Assembly (NCBI GenBank): GCA_007123515.1
Contig: SKKY01000159.1
Span: 1-34,697, forward strand
DNA: 34,697 nucleotides
Reading direction: 5' to 3'
Source: Clostridia bacterium
Lineage (GTDB): Bacteria > Bacillota > Peptococcia > Peptococcales > SKKY01
Below, piece after piece: positions 1-8,105 of the stretch (the stretch's first letter is position 1; every line of letters starts with the position of its first letter). Position numbers and translations under genes: made by a program. A model generated the notes under the pieces. The model worked only from the letters and a program-made list of their open reading frames with translations. It was not told the origin of the DNA and made no database searches.

Positions 1-2
1 AT

Positions 3-479
3 TGTAATTTTGAAGGAGAAAAGAGTATAAAAGATGTAATTGGATCAGAAAAGTTTGATAAATCGGATTTGATAAAAGTTCTTCATCGTACCCAGCAAGA
101 GTTTGGTTATATACCGCCAGCTTTACAGGTAGAAATAGCCGAAAAATTATCGGTGCCATTGGCAGAGGTTAATGGGGTTGTAACGTTCTATTCTTATTTT
201 ACAACTAGTCCGAGAGGTCGGTATAGTATAAATGTCTGTTTAGGTACGGCTTGTTATGTCAAAGGCTCACAAAAAATATTTGATAAGTTTATATCGGAGT
301 TGAAAATAGCGGTTGGAGAAACGACCGATGATGGATTGTTTACACTTGAAGGATGTCGTTGTATTGGGGCATGCGGGCTGGCGCCTGTAATTACAATTAA
401 CGAAGATGTTCATGGGCAGCTTTCCGAAAATGATGTGACGGGTCTTATAGAAAGCTATCGCAAGAAAGGCAGTGAATAA
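3..479 (+). CDS. hydC: [FeFe] hydrogenase subunit HydC (NuoE-like), 5' partial
   Basis: This is a NuoE/HydC-type [2Fe-2S] thioredoxin-fold subunit, which passes electrons within NAD-linked multimeric [FeFe] hydrogenases. The ORF track starts at a TTG (69), but the frame is open back to the window edge and reads CNFEGEKSIKDVIG before it, which fits the N-terminal helical part of the family. The gene is therefore probably cut at its 5' end, with 158 residues visible. The family-typical 'RTQQEFGYIP' and 'GVVTFYSYF' segments are followed by the four cluster cysteines in 'GTACYVKG' and 'EGCRCIGACGLAP'. The stop lies 2 nt before hydD, so the genes are an operon. The family is certain. HydC rather than complex I NuoE follows from the downstream hydB and hydA. 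Confidence 0.92.
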   Translation, partial: CNFEGEKSIKDVIGSEKFDKSDLIKVLHRTQQEFGYIPPALQVEIAEKLSVPLAEVNGVVTFYSYFTTSPRGRYSINVCLGTACYVKGSQKIFDKFISELKIAVGETTDDGLFTLEGCRCIGACGLAPVITINEDVHGQLSENDVTGLIESYRKKGSE

Positions 480-481
480 AA

Positions 482-847
482 ATGAAGACAATACAAGAGT
501 TGGCCGACTGGAAAGAGCAAATTCTAAAAAGTGAGCAAGAGTTTGGTGAAACTAAAAGGGTGCAGGTTCAGATTGCGATGTCTACTTGTGGGATTACAGC
601 GGGCGCAAAGGTTGTTTTAGAAGAATTGAAGCTAATTCTAAAAGAAAAGCAGATAATAGATGTTGAAGTTTCTCAAACGGGCTGCCCCGGACTTTGTTTT
701 AGCGAGCCGCTTGTTTCCGTTTTCCATGTTGGAGAAAAGGGCAGAATATATGGAAACATAAAGAAAAACATGGTAGAAAGAATTGTCGAGGAAGATATTA
801 TAAAGAATCAGCCAATAAAGGAATGGCTGATTAATAGAGAAGGATAG
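482..847 (+). CDS. hydD: HydD-like [2Fe-2S] ferredoxin-fold subunit
   Basis: A 121-residue protein of the thioredoxin-like [2Fe-2S] ferredoxin family. The cysteine signatures are 'STCGITAGAKVV' near residue 35 and 'TGCPGLCFSEPL' near residue 68, so three to four cysteines could hold one [2Fe-2S] cluster. It sits between hydC and hydB, with 2 nt before it and about 9 nt after it, which implies translation coupling. Small subunits of this type (HydD) lie in the same place in acetogen hydrogenase operons such as that of Acetobacterium woodii. Its exact role in the complex (extra electron relay or structural subunit) is not shown by the sequence. The symbol is given by analogy of position and fold. 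Confidence 0.78.
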   Translation: MKTIQELADWKEQILKSEQEFGETKRVQVQIAMSTCGITAGAKVVLEELKLILKEKQIIDVEVSQTGCPGLCFSEPLVSVFHVGEKGRIYGNIKKNMVERIVEEDIIKNQPIKEWLINREG

Positions 848-856
848 GGGGAAGTG

Positions 857-2650
857 ATGAAAAATATAGTAACCCATGTGCTTGTTTGTGAATGTGAATC
901 ATGTCAGGCCAAAAACAGCCAGGCAATTTATAATAATTTATATTTTGAGCTTGAGTCACATCATCTTAGTGAGCAGATAAAAGTTGTCAGAACCAGCTGT
1001 TTTGGTTTTTGCGAATCAGGGCCGGCTATTATTGTTTATCCTGAATCGGTGGTCTATGGGCCGGTATCTCCTGCAGATATAAAAGATATTGTAAGGGAAC
1101 ATTTTTTGAATGGAAAAATTCTAGAAAGCCTGCTATATGAAAAAAAAGAAACACCGTTTTCTTTGTTTGATTTTGAAAAAATCCCTTTTTTTGAGCACCA
1201 AAAAAGAATTGTTTTGGATAATTGTGGAATTATAGATCCTGAAAGTCTTGAAGAATATGTCGCAAGGGACGGTTATTTGGCTTTGGCGATTGCTGTAACG
1301 GAAATGACCCCGGAAGAGGTTATCGAGATTATTTCAAAGTCCGGTCTTCGCGGTCGTGGCGGTGGTGGTTTTCCGACCGGCAAAAAGTGGGATTTTGCGA
1401 GAAAGGCAAACGGAAAAGAAAAATATGTTATTTGTAATGCTGATGAAGGCGATCCCGGGGCGTTTATGGACAGGAGTGTCCTGGAAGGCGATCCCCATAG
1501 TGTAATTGAAGCCATGGCGATTGCCGGTTATGCCATAGGTGCTTCGAAAGGTTATGTATATGTCCGGGCCGAATATCCTCTGGCCATAAAAAGGCTTGAG
1601 CTAGCCCTGGCACAAGCAGAAGAACATGCACTGATAGGCGAAAACATGTTCGGCATAGGGCGTGGTTTTTCGGTAGAAGTTCGCTTAGGAGCCGGCGCGT
1701 TTGTTTGTGGTGAGGAGACAGCCCTAATCGCATCAATTGAGGGGAAAAGGGGAGAACCGAGACCTCGACCACCGTTTCCGGCTAACCAGGGTCTTTGGCA
1801 AGAACCTACCATTATTAATAACGTAGAGACGCTGGCTAATGTACCGAAAATTATTAAAAATGGGGCAGAGTGGTTTAATGAAGTAGGGACAGAAAAAAGC
1901 AAAGGCACTAAGGTCTTTGCTTTAGCCGGAAAGATACAAAATACCGGCCTGATTGAAGTACCGATGGGTACTAAATTATCGACTATTATTTATGAAATAG
2001 GCGGAGGCATTCCTGAGGGGAAAAAATTTAAAGCTGCTCAGACCGGAGGACCGTCCGGAGGTTGTATTCCGGCTGAACTTATGGAAATAGAAATCGATTA
2101 CGATAATTTAATTAAGGCCGGCTCAATGATGGGGTCGGGAGGTTTAATTATCTTAGATGAAGATACTTGCATGGTCGATGTATCAAGATTTTTTCTTGAA
2201 TTTACCCAGGAAGAATCCTGTGGAAAATGTCCTCCATGCAGAATTGGTACAAAAAGAATGCTGGAAATTTTAAATAAAATAACTGAAGGAAAAGGGCAGG
2301 CTGAAGATCTTGAGAATCTTCAGGATATTGCGGAAATAATAAAATCGGCTTCACTATGTGGCCTTGGGCAGAGTGCTCCGAACCCGGTGTTAAGCACCCT
2401 TCAATATTTTATAGAAGAGTACGAAGCCCATATTTTTGAAAAAAAATGCCCGGCCGGAGTTTGTCAGGCACTTCTACAATATTCCGTCATTCCGGAAAAA
2501 TGCATTGGATGTGGACTATGTGCCAGAAATTGTCCCGTGGGAGCCATATCAGGAAAACCACGGGAGTTATATACGATTGACCAGAGAAAGTGCATCAAAT
2601 GTAATGCCTGCATCGAAAAGTGTCCGGTTAACGCTATTTTAAAAGATTGA
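857..2650 (+). CDS. hydB: NADH-binding [FeFe] hydrogenase subunit HydB (NuoF-like)
   Basis: This flavoprotein subunit binds FMN and NAD(H) and is the proposed bifurcation site of HydABC-type hydrogenases. Domains in order: an N-terminal [2Fe-2S] thioredoxin-like domain (about residues 1-90, cysteines in 'CECESC' and 'TSCFGFCESGP'); the NuoF core with FMN/NADH motifs 'GRGGGGFPTGKKW', 'ICNADEGDPGAFMDRS' and 'GAGAFVCGEETALI'; an SLBB region; the NuoF [4Fe-4S] motif 'ESCGKCPPCRIGTKRM'; and two C-terminal ferredoxin clusters, 'CIGCGLCARNCP' and 'CIKCNACIEKCP'. The track starts at GTG 854. I prefer ATG 857 because the AGGGGG site (846-851) is then 5 nt away. The length (597 aa) and domain order match HydB rather than complex I NuoF. 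It is followed 13 nt later by hydA. Confidence 0.95.
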   Translation: MKNIVTHVLVCECESCQAKNSQAIYNNLYFELESHHLSEQIKVVRTSCFGFCESGPAIIVYPESVVYGPVSPADIKDIVREHFLNGKILESLLYEKKETPFSLFDFEKIPFFEHQKRIVLDNCGIIDPESLEEYVARDGYLALAIAVTEMTPEEVIEIISKSGLRGRGGGGFPTGKKWDFARKANGKEKYVICNADEGDPGAFMDRSVLEGDPHSVIEAMAIAGYAIGASKGYVYVRAEYPLAIKRLELALAQAEEHALIGENMFGIGRGFSVEVRLGAGAFVCGEETALIASIEGKRGEPRPRPPFPANQGLWQEPTIINNVETLANVPKIIKNGAEWFNEVGTEKSKGTKVFALAGKIQNTGLIEVPMGTKLSTIIYEIGGGIPEGKKFKAAQTGGPSGGCIPAELMEIEIDYDNLIKAGSMMGSGGLIILDEDTCMVDVSRFFLEFTQEESCGKCPPCRIGTKRMLEILNKITEGKGQAEDLENLQDIAEIIKSASLCGLGQSAPNPVLSTLQYFIEEYEAHIFEKKCPAGVCQALLQYSVIPEKCIGCGLCARNCPVGAISGKPRELYTIDQRKCIKCNACIEKCPVNAILKD

Positions 2651-2663
2651 GGAGCTCTGTATT

Positions 2664-4442
2664 ATGAAAAAAGAAATTCATATAAAAATTAATGGTGCAG
2701 AAATTACGGCCAGCGAAGGAATGACCATTATGGAGGCTGCCAGAGCTAACAATATTACTATTCCTTCATTATGTTATCTAAAAGATGTAAATCAGATTGG
2801 TGCCTGTCGTATATGTATAGTAGAGATAAAGGGCATCCGGGGCCTGCAGTCTTCTTGTACCTATCCGGTGGAAAAGAATATGGAAATATTCACTAATTCT
2901 GAAAAAGTCAGAAAAGTTAGAAGAGGAGTGCTTGAGTTGATTTTATCAAATCATCCTCAGGACTGTCTGAAATGTTCAAGAAATCAAAATTGCGAACTAC
3001 AAAAGCTGAGCATTGAATTAGGGGTTAAAGACATACGTTTTCCGGGGGCAATTAGCTACGATCAATATAAAGAAGACCGGATGTTTAAAACTGTTGCGAT
3101 CGAAAGAAATCCAGAAAAATGCATCCTGTGCAAGCGATGTATCGCCGCCTGTTCTGACATACAGGAAGTGGGGATTTTAGCGGCTATTAACAGAGGATTT
3201 GATACGATTGTTACCACAGCCTTTGACCACCAGCTAGAAAATATAAATTGTACGCTTTGCGGGCAATGCATTAATGTCTGTCCTGTTGAGGCGATCCAGG
3301 AGAAAAGTGAAATTGATAAAGTGTTTAATGCGATAAATAACCAAGAACTTCATGTCGTGGTCCAGACCGCTCCTACTGTAAGAGCTACGCTTGGTGAAAT
3401 TTTTGGTTTGCCGATTGGATCGAATGTGAAAGGGAAAATGGTGGCTGCATTAAAACTGTTAGGCTTTGACAAGGTCTTTGATACTGATTTTTCAGCGGAC
3501 TTGACCATTATTGAAGAAGGCTATGAATTTATTGACAGACTAAAAAACAATAAGAATCTTCCATTAATTACATCCTGCAGTCCGGGTTGGATTAAATATT
3601 GTGAGCATCATTTCCCGGAATTTATCGATCATCTTTCATCCTGCAAATCGCCTCAACAGATGTTTGGCGCCCTGTCTAAAACCTATTATCCAGAGATTTG
3701 TGGTATTGATCCGAAGAAGATTTTTTCTGTATCGGTAATGCCCTGTACGGCCAAAAAATATGAAGCAGACCGTAAAGAGATTAATGCAGGTGATGCAAGA
3801 GATGTTGACGCAGTGCTGACAATCAGGGAATTAGGGCGCATGATTAAAGAGGCCGGTATTGATTTTAATGCTCTTGAGGATCAGGATTTTGACTTGCCTA
3901 TGGGACAGTCAACGGGAGCGGGTGTTATTTTTGGAACGACAGGTGGCGTGATGGAAGCAGCGTTGAGGACAGTTTCCGAGGTAATTACCGGAAAACCCCT
4001 TGATACCATTGAGTTTATGAATGTGCGTGGAATTTCTGAGGGACTTAAAGAATCAACGGTTACAATAGGAGACAAAACGATTAGAGTGGCAGTAGCACAT
4101 GGCCTGAAAAATGCCAGGATAGTACTTGAAAAAATAAAAGCCGGAGAATCATACCATTTTGTAGAAATAATGGCTTGTCCTGGTGGATGTATTGGCGGAG
4201 GAGGAACACCGATTATAGATGCTCAGACAAAGTCAAGACTAAAGGAAAGTCATTTAGTAACAAGAGCTCGGGCTATTTATGATGAGGATTGCAACAGCCC
4301 GCTTAGGCAGTCTCACAAGAATCCATCGATTCAAAGATTGTATGATGAATTTCTTGGTGAGCCTAACGGAAAGCTTGCTCATACCTTGCTTCACACAACC
4401 TACAAAGCCCGGAAAAAATATCCGGATTTCGAGGGATCATAA
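2664..4442 (+). CDS. hydA: [FeFe] hydrogenase catalytic subunit HydA (multimeric, NAD-linked type)
   Basis: Catalytic H-cluster subunit, 592 aa. In order: an N-terminal plant-type [2Fe-2S] domain ('GACRICIVEI', 'SSCTYPV'); a His/Cys [4Fe-4S] site ('HPQDCLKCSRNQNC'); two ferredoxin clusters ('CILCKRCIAAC', 'CTLCGQCINVCP'); then the hydrogenase core with L1 'TSCSPGW', L2 'MPCTAKKYE' and L3 'EIMACPGGCIGGGGTP'; and a C-terminal small-subunit-like tail. L1 has Ser where the textbook motif TSCCPxW has a second Cys (see findings). Together with HydB and HydC it should oxidise or form H2 using NAD(H) and ferredoxin in the cytoplasm. An SD-like GGAGC lies 10 nt upstream of the ATG. No extra C-terminal [2Fe-2S] domain is present. 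No clear terminator is seen directly after the gene. Confidence 0.96.
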   Translation: MKKEIHIKINGAEITASEGMTIMEAARANNITIPSLCYLKDVNQIGACRICIVEIKGIRGLQSSCTYPVEKNMEIFTNSEKVRKVRRGVLELILSNHPQDCLKCSRNQNCELQKLSIELGVKDIRFPGAISYDQYKEDRMFKTVAIERNPEKCILCKRCIAACSDIQEVGILAAINRGFDTIVTTAFDHQLENINCTLCGQCINVCPVEAIQEKSEIDKVFNAINNQELHVVVQTAPTVRATLGEIFGLPIGSNVKGKMVAALKLLGFDKVFDTDFSADLTIIEEGYEFIDRLKNNKNLPLITSCSPGWIKYCEHHFPEFIDHLSSCKSPQQMFGALSKTYYPEICGIDPKKIFSVSVMPCTAKKYEADRKEINAGDARDVDAVLTIRELGRMIKEAGIDFNALEDQDFDLPMGQSTGAGVIFGTTGGVMEAALRTVSEVITGKPLDTIEFMNVRGISEGLKESTVTIGDKTIRVAVAHGLKNARIVLEKIKAGESYHFVEIMACPGGCIGGGGTPIIDAQTKSRLKESHLVTRARAIYDEDCNSPLRQSHKNPSIQRLYDEFLGEPNGKLAHTLLHTTYKARKKYPDFEGS

Positions 4443-4513
4443 ATAAGGACTTTACTATTATTAAAAAAAAAAGTAGAATAAAGATGTTTAAAAGTAATAG
4501 GAGTGGTGTACAC

Positions 4514-5500
4514 GTGAATTTTAAGTTTAAAAACCACAAATTTACTCTGATGTTTATTCCTCATAACAATGCTACGGTACGAAGCGTAAAGATACCGGCT
4601 CTTTTGATAAATGCACTGGCAATTTTTGGCCTTTTATCACTGATTGTTGTGAGCGTCTTATTTGTTAAGTCTGCAGAGCTAGAAGAAAAAGTATTAGAAA
4701 ATGATACTTTAAAAATAGTAAACACTATCCAAAGTGAAGAGATCCGAACCCTTAAAGAGGAAACCACAATAGCACTAGAAAAGCTCGATGAGATAAGGTC
4801 AACAGACTTTAAAGTGCGAGAAATGGTGGGTCTTGAAGTAAAAAGGGAAGAGGCAAACGTAACCGCTTCCAGGGGTAGTGGCGGAACAGAGTTTCCGCAA
4901 AGAAGTCTTGTTGCAGAAAATTATGATTTGATGACGACTACATATACATCAGAAGCATCTTTGCAAAATGTTAATGATAATAAAACATATGGTTTATCAG
5001 ATATTGATGAAATAAAAGAGATGCTTTCAGAAATTAATGAAGGTGTCGCAGAGCAGGAAGAAGTTCTTACTGTGCTTGAAAATGAAACGTCGGATCGGTT
5101 ACGATTCCTGGCAGCCAAGCCTCAGGGCTGGCCCACCTCAGGACGGATTACATCCCCTTACGGATGGCGTTCGAATCCCTTTACCGGAAGAGGATCGGAG
5201 TTTCATTCAGGTGTTGATTTTGCCAATTCCTATGGAACAAGGATTAATTCGACTGGATCGGGTCGTGTTACATTTTCCGGATGGCGGGCAGGATATGGTT
5301 ATACTGTGATTATCAATCATGGTTATGGCTATACAACAATGTATTGTCATCTTGCTTCTATTAATGTAAGAGCTGGCGAGACTGTAGAAAGAGGCACAAT
5401 GATTGGCAGAATGGGCCGATCAGGCCGTGCAACCGGAGTGCATCTGCATTATGAGATCACCTATAATGGAAGGTCTATCAATCCTCGGGACACGATGTAA
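4514..5500 (+). CDS. M23 family endopeptidase, membrane-anchored
   Basis: A peptidoglycan endopeptidase with a short cytoplasmic start, one membrane segment ('IPALLINALAIFGLLSLIVVSV') and an extracytoplasmic coiled-coil-like Glu/Lys-rich linker. The C-terminal M23 (LytM) domain keeps the zinc ligands 'HSGVD' (H...D) and 'HLHYE' (HxH), so it should be active. The track begins at ATG 4484, which lacks a good SD. GTG 4514 follows AGGAG (4499-4503) with a 10-nt gap and is preferred, giving 328 aa. It is followed 18 nt later by a bactofilin gene. M23-bactofilin pairs are a known cell-shape module in several phyla, so a morphogenetic role is inferred. Confidence 0.88.
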   Translation: MNFKFKNHKFTLMFIPHNNATVRSVKIPALLINALAIFGLLSLIVVSVLFVKSAELEEKVLENDTLKIVNTIQSEEIRTLKEETTIALEKLDEIRSTDFKVREMVGLEVKREEANVTASRGSGGTEFPQRSLVAENYDLMTTTYTSEASLQNVNDNKTYGLSDIDEIKEMLSEINEGVAEQEEVLTVLENETSDRLRFLAAKPQGWPTSGRITSPYGWRSNPFTGRGSEFHSGVDFANSYGTRINSTGSGRVTFSGWRAGYGYTVIINHGYGYTTMYCHLASINVRAGETVERGTMIGRMGRSGRATGVHLHYEITYNGRSINPRDTM

Positions 5501-5518
5501 ATAATAAGGAGAGAGTTC

Positions 5519-5914
5519 ATGTTTGGAGCTAAAGATCAAAAGAAAGAAGGGCCGGTTAATTTGGATGTTGTAGAAACGATTATCGGAGCGAATTCTGAAG
5601 TAACAGGCGATGTTTCTTCAGCAGGTTCTGTTAGAATTGACGGAAAGCTACTAGGCACAGTACAGGCAAAAGGCAATGTGATCGTCGGAGAAAAAGGTCT
5701 CCTTGAAGGCAATGCTTTTGCTAACAATGTAGTGGTTGCCGGAAAAATTAAAGGAAACATTAAGGCAAACCAAAAAGTAGAAATCAATGCCAGTGGTAGT
5801 CTTGAAGGAGATATGTCGGCAAAAACGATTGTGATAGAAGATGGGGCTTTATTTTCCGGAAACTGTAAAATGGAGTCTGAAGAGCAACCTTTGTTAAAAA
5901 ATGGCAAAAAGTAA
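5519..5914 (+). CDS. Bactofilin (polymer-forming cytoskeletal protein)
   Basis: A 131-residue bactofilin (DUF583/CcmA family). The core is a run of short, glycine- and valine-rich beta-helix repeats ('GSVRIDGKLLGTVQAKGNVIVGEKG...') between short, charged, flexible ends. Bactofilins self-assemble into filaments that often position cell-wall enzymes, and the neighbouring M23 peptidase supports that role here. The SD AAGGAGAG lies about 7 nt before the ATG. The gene is followed by a strong terminator (5953-5993), so the M23-bactofilin pair probably ends a transcript. Confidence 0.93.
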   Translation: MFGAKDQKKEGPVNLDVVETIIGANSEVTGDVSSAGSVRIDGKLLGTVQAKGNVIVGEKGLLEGNAFANNVVVAGKIKGNIKANQKVEINASGSLEGDMSAKTIVIEDGALFSGNCKMESEEQPLLKNGKK

Positions 5915-5952
5915 ACGATTGACAAAAAATATAATGGTTAAGGCTAATTATA

Positions 5953-5993
5953 AAGACTTTTATCAGAGTTCTGGCTTTGATAAAAGTCTTTTT
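5953..5993 (+). terminator. Rho-independent terminator after bactofilin gene
   Basis: A 13-bp perfect stem (AAGACTTTTATCA paired with TGATAAAAGTCTT) with a 12-nt loop, followed by a T run. It closes the M23-bactofilin unit. Confidence 0.9.
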
Positions 5994-6013
5994 GGTGTAA
6001 AGAGAGAATAACA

Positions 6014-6043
6014 TTGTTTTTCTTTGTGATAATGAAATATAAT
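6014..6043 (+). promoter_or_regulatory. Candidate sigma-A promoter for CvpA gene
   Basis: TTGTTT (6014-6019), an 18-nt spacer and TATAAT (6038-6043). It lies just after the upstream terminator. A start near 6050 would be upstream of ATG 6066 but downstream of the ORF-track start at 6042, which supports the later start codon. Confidence 0.5.
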
Positions 6044-6065
6044 GAATAAAAAAGCTGGTGATTTT

Positions 6066-6809
6066 ATGGATGCATATAACATGATTGATATCATTATTGT
6101 CATAGTAGTAATTATCGGAGCGATTGTGGGTTTTCATAAAGGATTTGTGGCAAGCCTGTTTAGTTTTGCCGGAAAGGTTTTAGCGGCTTACTTATCGGTT
6201 AAACTCATCAGACCCTTCATTGATTTATTTCAGATCAAGGAGTTGTTTCTGCAGGGTTTAACGGAGTCTGTTAATGAAAGACTTCCCTTATCCGAAGAGG
6301 TTAAAAATGTTACCTTTGGATACAATGGTAATGGTCTTGATGAGACGCTGGCCGATCATAATGTGATTTTACAGCTAATAGGAAATAATTTAGAAACAGA
6401 AATGGAACGAATGTATTTGATTGCTCAACGTATGGAGGTTGGTACCTTAGGGGAAATGCTCTCTTTGATTGTGGCTAATTTTTTACTCAATATCGTGTCC
6501 TTTCTAGTTTTGTTTTTTATCATTTTAGTTCTTTTTTCTATCATTAAATCTGTTATTTTTAAACTGATAAGTCTTTCAGGAGTTGTTTCCGGGGCGGATA
6601 AGTTTTTTGGGATGATTTTAGGAGCTGCCGTTGATGTTTTTATTCTGGCGTTAGTCCTAGGTTTTGCCTTCGACCTGTTATCAATGTTGCCATTAAATGA
6701 AGACACGTTTTTTATGAGTCTAAGGACATCCATCAGCGAATCATCTTTACAAGAATATTTGTATCAAATTTACAGGTTGATAGTGAGTGAAGGATTCAGG
6801 TTGCTATAG
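6066..6809 (+). CDS. CvpA family membrane protein
   Basis: A 247-residue integral membrane protein of the CvpA (colicin V production) family. The N-terminus 'MIDIIIVIVVIIGAIVGFHKGF' is the family's typical first helix with the GxxxGFxKGF turn. Further membrane segments occur around 'FAGKVLAAYLSVKLI', 'IVSFLVLFFIILVLFSII' and 'AAVDVFILALVLGFAF', with a larger outside loop between helices 2 and 3. The track start (6042) overlaps a candidate -10 box. ATG 6066 gives the usual family N-terminus. The molecular role of CvpA in Gram-positives is poorly defined, with envelope homeostasis most often suggested. It is the first gene after a terminator and is followed 12 nt later by a radical SAM gene. 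Confidence 0.85.
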   Translation: MDAYNMIDIIIVIVVIIGAIVGFHKGFVASLFSFAGKVLAAYLSVKLIRPFIDLFQIKELFLQGLTESVNERLPLSEEVKNVTFGYNGNGLDETLADHNVILQLIGNNLETEMERMYLIAQRMEVGTLGEMLSLIVANFLLNIVSFLVLFFIILVLFSIIKSVIFKLISLSGVVSGADKFFGMILGAAVDVFILALVLGFAFDLLSMLPLNEDTFFMSLRTSISESSLQEYLYQIYRLIVSEGFRLL

Positions 6810-6821
6810 AAAGGAATTGCA

Positions 6822-7778
6822 GTGGAGAAAAAAAGATATAACATTTATTCAGAGCACTTAAAAAATAAATATGGCGAGAAAGTATATAAGCTGCCTGTGA
6901 ATCTTCCGGGTACTTGCCCTAACAGGGACGGGAACGTGTCTGTGGATGGCTGTACTTTTTGCGATGAAGAAGGATCCGGTTTTGAATGTTTACCGAATGA
7001 TCTATCCGTAAAAAAACAGATAGAGATTAATAAAGCTTTTTTCATAAAACGCTTTAAAGCCAAGAAGTTCATTGTCTATTTTCAGGCATTTACAAATACC
7101 TATATGCCTCTTGAGGAATTTAAAAGCTGTATCATTCAGGCGGTTAAAGATCCTGATGTGGTTGGAGTTTCAATATCAACCAGACCGGATTGCGCCGCCT
7201 CTGAATATCTTGACTTTTTAGCGAAGGTCAAGCAGCGCTATAATATCTCTATTGATGTGGAATTAGGTTTGCAGACAGTAAACTATCATTCACTGATAAA
7301 AATAAACAGAGGTCATACGCTGGCTGAGTACATTGATGCGGCGCTGGCGATTAAAAGCAGAGGGTTTAATTTAGTCACACACCTTATTTTAAATCTTCCT
7401 TATGATACGATGACCGATGTGATTGAAAATGCAAAGGTTGTATCAGCGTTACAGTCAGATTATGTTAAATTGCACTCCTTGTATATTGTTAAAGGCACCG
7501 CATTAAGTAAAGACTATCAGGAAGAAAAGTTTTCTCTGATCTCTTTAGAGGAATATGTGGAGCGGGTGGTAACATTTGTTGAGTATGTAAGCCCGGATAT
7601 TGTCATTCAAAGAATTGTGGGTAAAGGGCCCCAGGGGAACCTTGATTTTTGCAACTGGCAGACAAGCTGGTGGAAAATTAAAGAAATGATTGATCAAAAG
7701 CTTGAAGAAGAAAATACCTTCCAGGGCAGAAAATGTAATTATCTAGATGGATCGGCGGTCAGAAAAGAATTTATGTAG
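6822..7778 (+). CDS. TIGR01212 family radical SAM protein (YhcC/YtqA-like)
   Basis: A 318-aa radical SAM enzyme with an Elp3-like core. The cluster motif is 'GTCPNRDGNVSVDGCTFC': the three cysteines lie in the wide spacing (C-x11-C-x2-C) typical of TIGR01212 rather than the common CxxxCxxC. Downstream blocks include 'YFQAFTNTYMPLEEF', 'GVSISTRPDCA' and 'ELGLQTVNYHSLIKINRGH', which fit this family. It starts with GTG preceded by AAAGGAAT. The substrate is not known to me. Lying with translation genes it may act on RNA, but that is an inference from context only. It is transcribed with cvpA and the DUF951 gene (short gaps of 12 and about 15 nt). Confidence 0.88.
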   Translation: MEKKRYNIYSEHLKNKYGEKVYKLPVNLPGTCPNRDGNVSVDGCTFCDEEGSGFECLPNDLSVKKQIEINKAFFIKRFKAKKFIVYFQAFTNTYMPLEEFKSCIIQAVKDPDVVGVSISTRPDCAASEYLDFLAKVKQRYNISIDVELGLQTVNYHSLIKINRGHTLAEYIDAALAIKSRGFNLVTHLILNLPYDTMTDVIENAKVVSALQSDYVKLHSLYIVKGTALSKDYQEEKFSLISLEEYVERVVTFVEYVSPDIVIQRIVGKGPQGNLDFCNWQTSWWKIKEMIDQKLEEENTFQGRKCNYLDGSAVRKEFM

Positions 7779-7793
7779 CAGGGTGGGGTGAAA

Positions 7794-8000
7794 ATGCCAT
7801 TAAAAATCAAAGTAGGAGATCAGTTGCAGATGAAAAAAAAACATCCATGCGGAGGCGATCAATGGCTTGTTATGCGTACAGGAGCCGACTTTGTTATAAA
7901 ATGCCAAACCTGTTCTCATCAGACTTGGATTCCAAGACCTAAACTTGAAAAATCCATTAAGAAATGGACTCCGTCTGAGGGAGAGGAAGAAAAAGAATAA
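7794..8000 (+). CDS. DUF951 family small protein (YyzM-like)
   Basis: A 68-residue protein matching DUF951, recognised from 'MKKKHPCGGDQWLVMRTGADFVIKCQTCSHQTWIPR'. Three cysteines (HPCGG, KCQTC) could bind a metal. These small proteins regularly lie upstream of rpsF in Firmicutes and have no known function. The track starts at GTG 7788. ATG 7794, 5 nt behind the G-rich GTGGGG site, gives the usual family start and is preferred. About 105 nt separate it from rpsF. That gap holds a small hairpin (GCTCTTgaaaaAAGAGC) but no clear terminator or recognisable ribosomal-protein leader. Confidence 0.85.
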   Translation: MPLKIKVGDQLQMKKKHPCGGDQWLVMRTGADFVIKCQTCSHQTWIPRPKLEKSIKKWTPSEGEEEKE

Positions 8001-8105
8001 GATGCTTATCTGTCTTTACTTTTTCCTGTTTCTATGGTAACATTTTGCGTTGTAGACCCTGCTCTTGAAAAAAGAGCCAAAGTCCATGGGGGGAGGTGAA
8101 GACTA

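Noticed and set aside
1464-1908. Overlapping minus-strand ORFs (102 and 118 aa) inside hydB
   Set aside because: They lie opposite a strongly conserved coding region and have no SD or family resemblance.
5919-5935. TTGACA followed by TATAAT after the bactofilin gene
   Set aside because: The spacer between the boxes is only about 5 nt, too short for a sigma-A promoter, and a terminator follows directly.
8001-8105. Possible S6:S18-binding autoregulatory leader before rpsF
   Set aside because: The region has a small GCTCTT/AAGAGC hairpin, but I see no CCG-containing bulge expected for the S6:S18 motif, so I did not call it.
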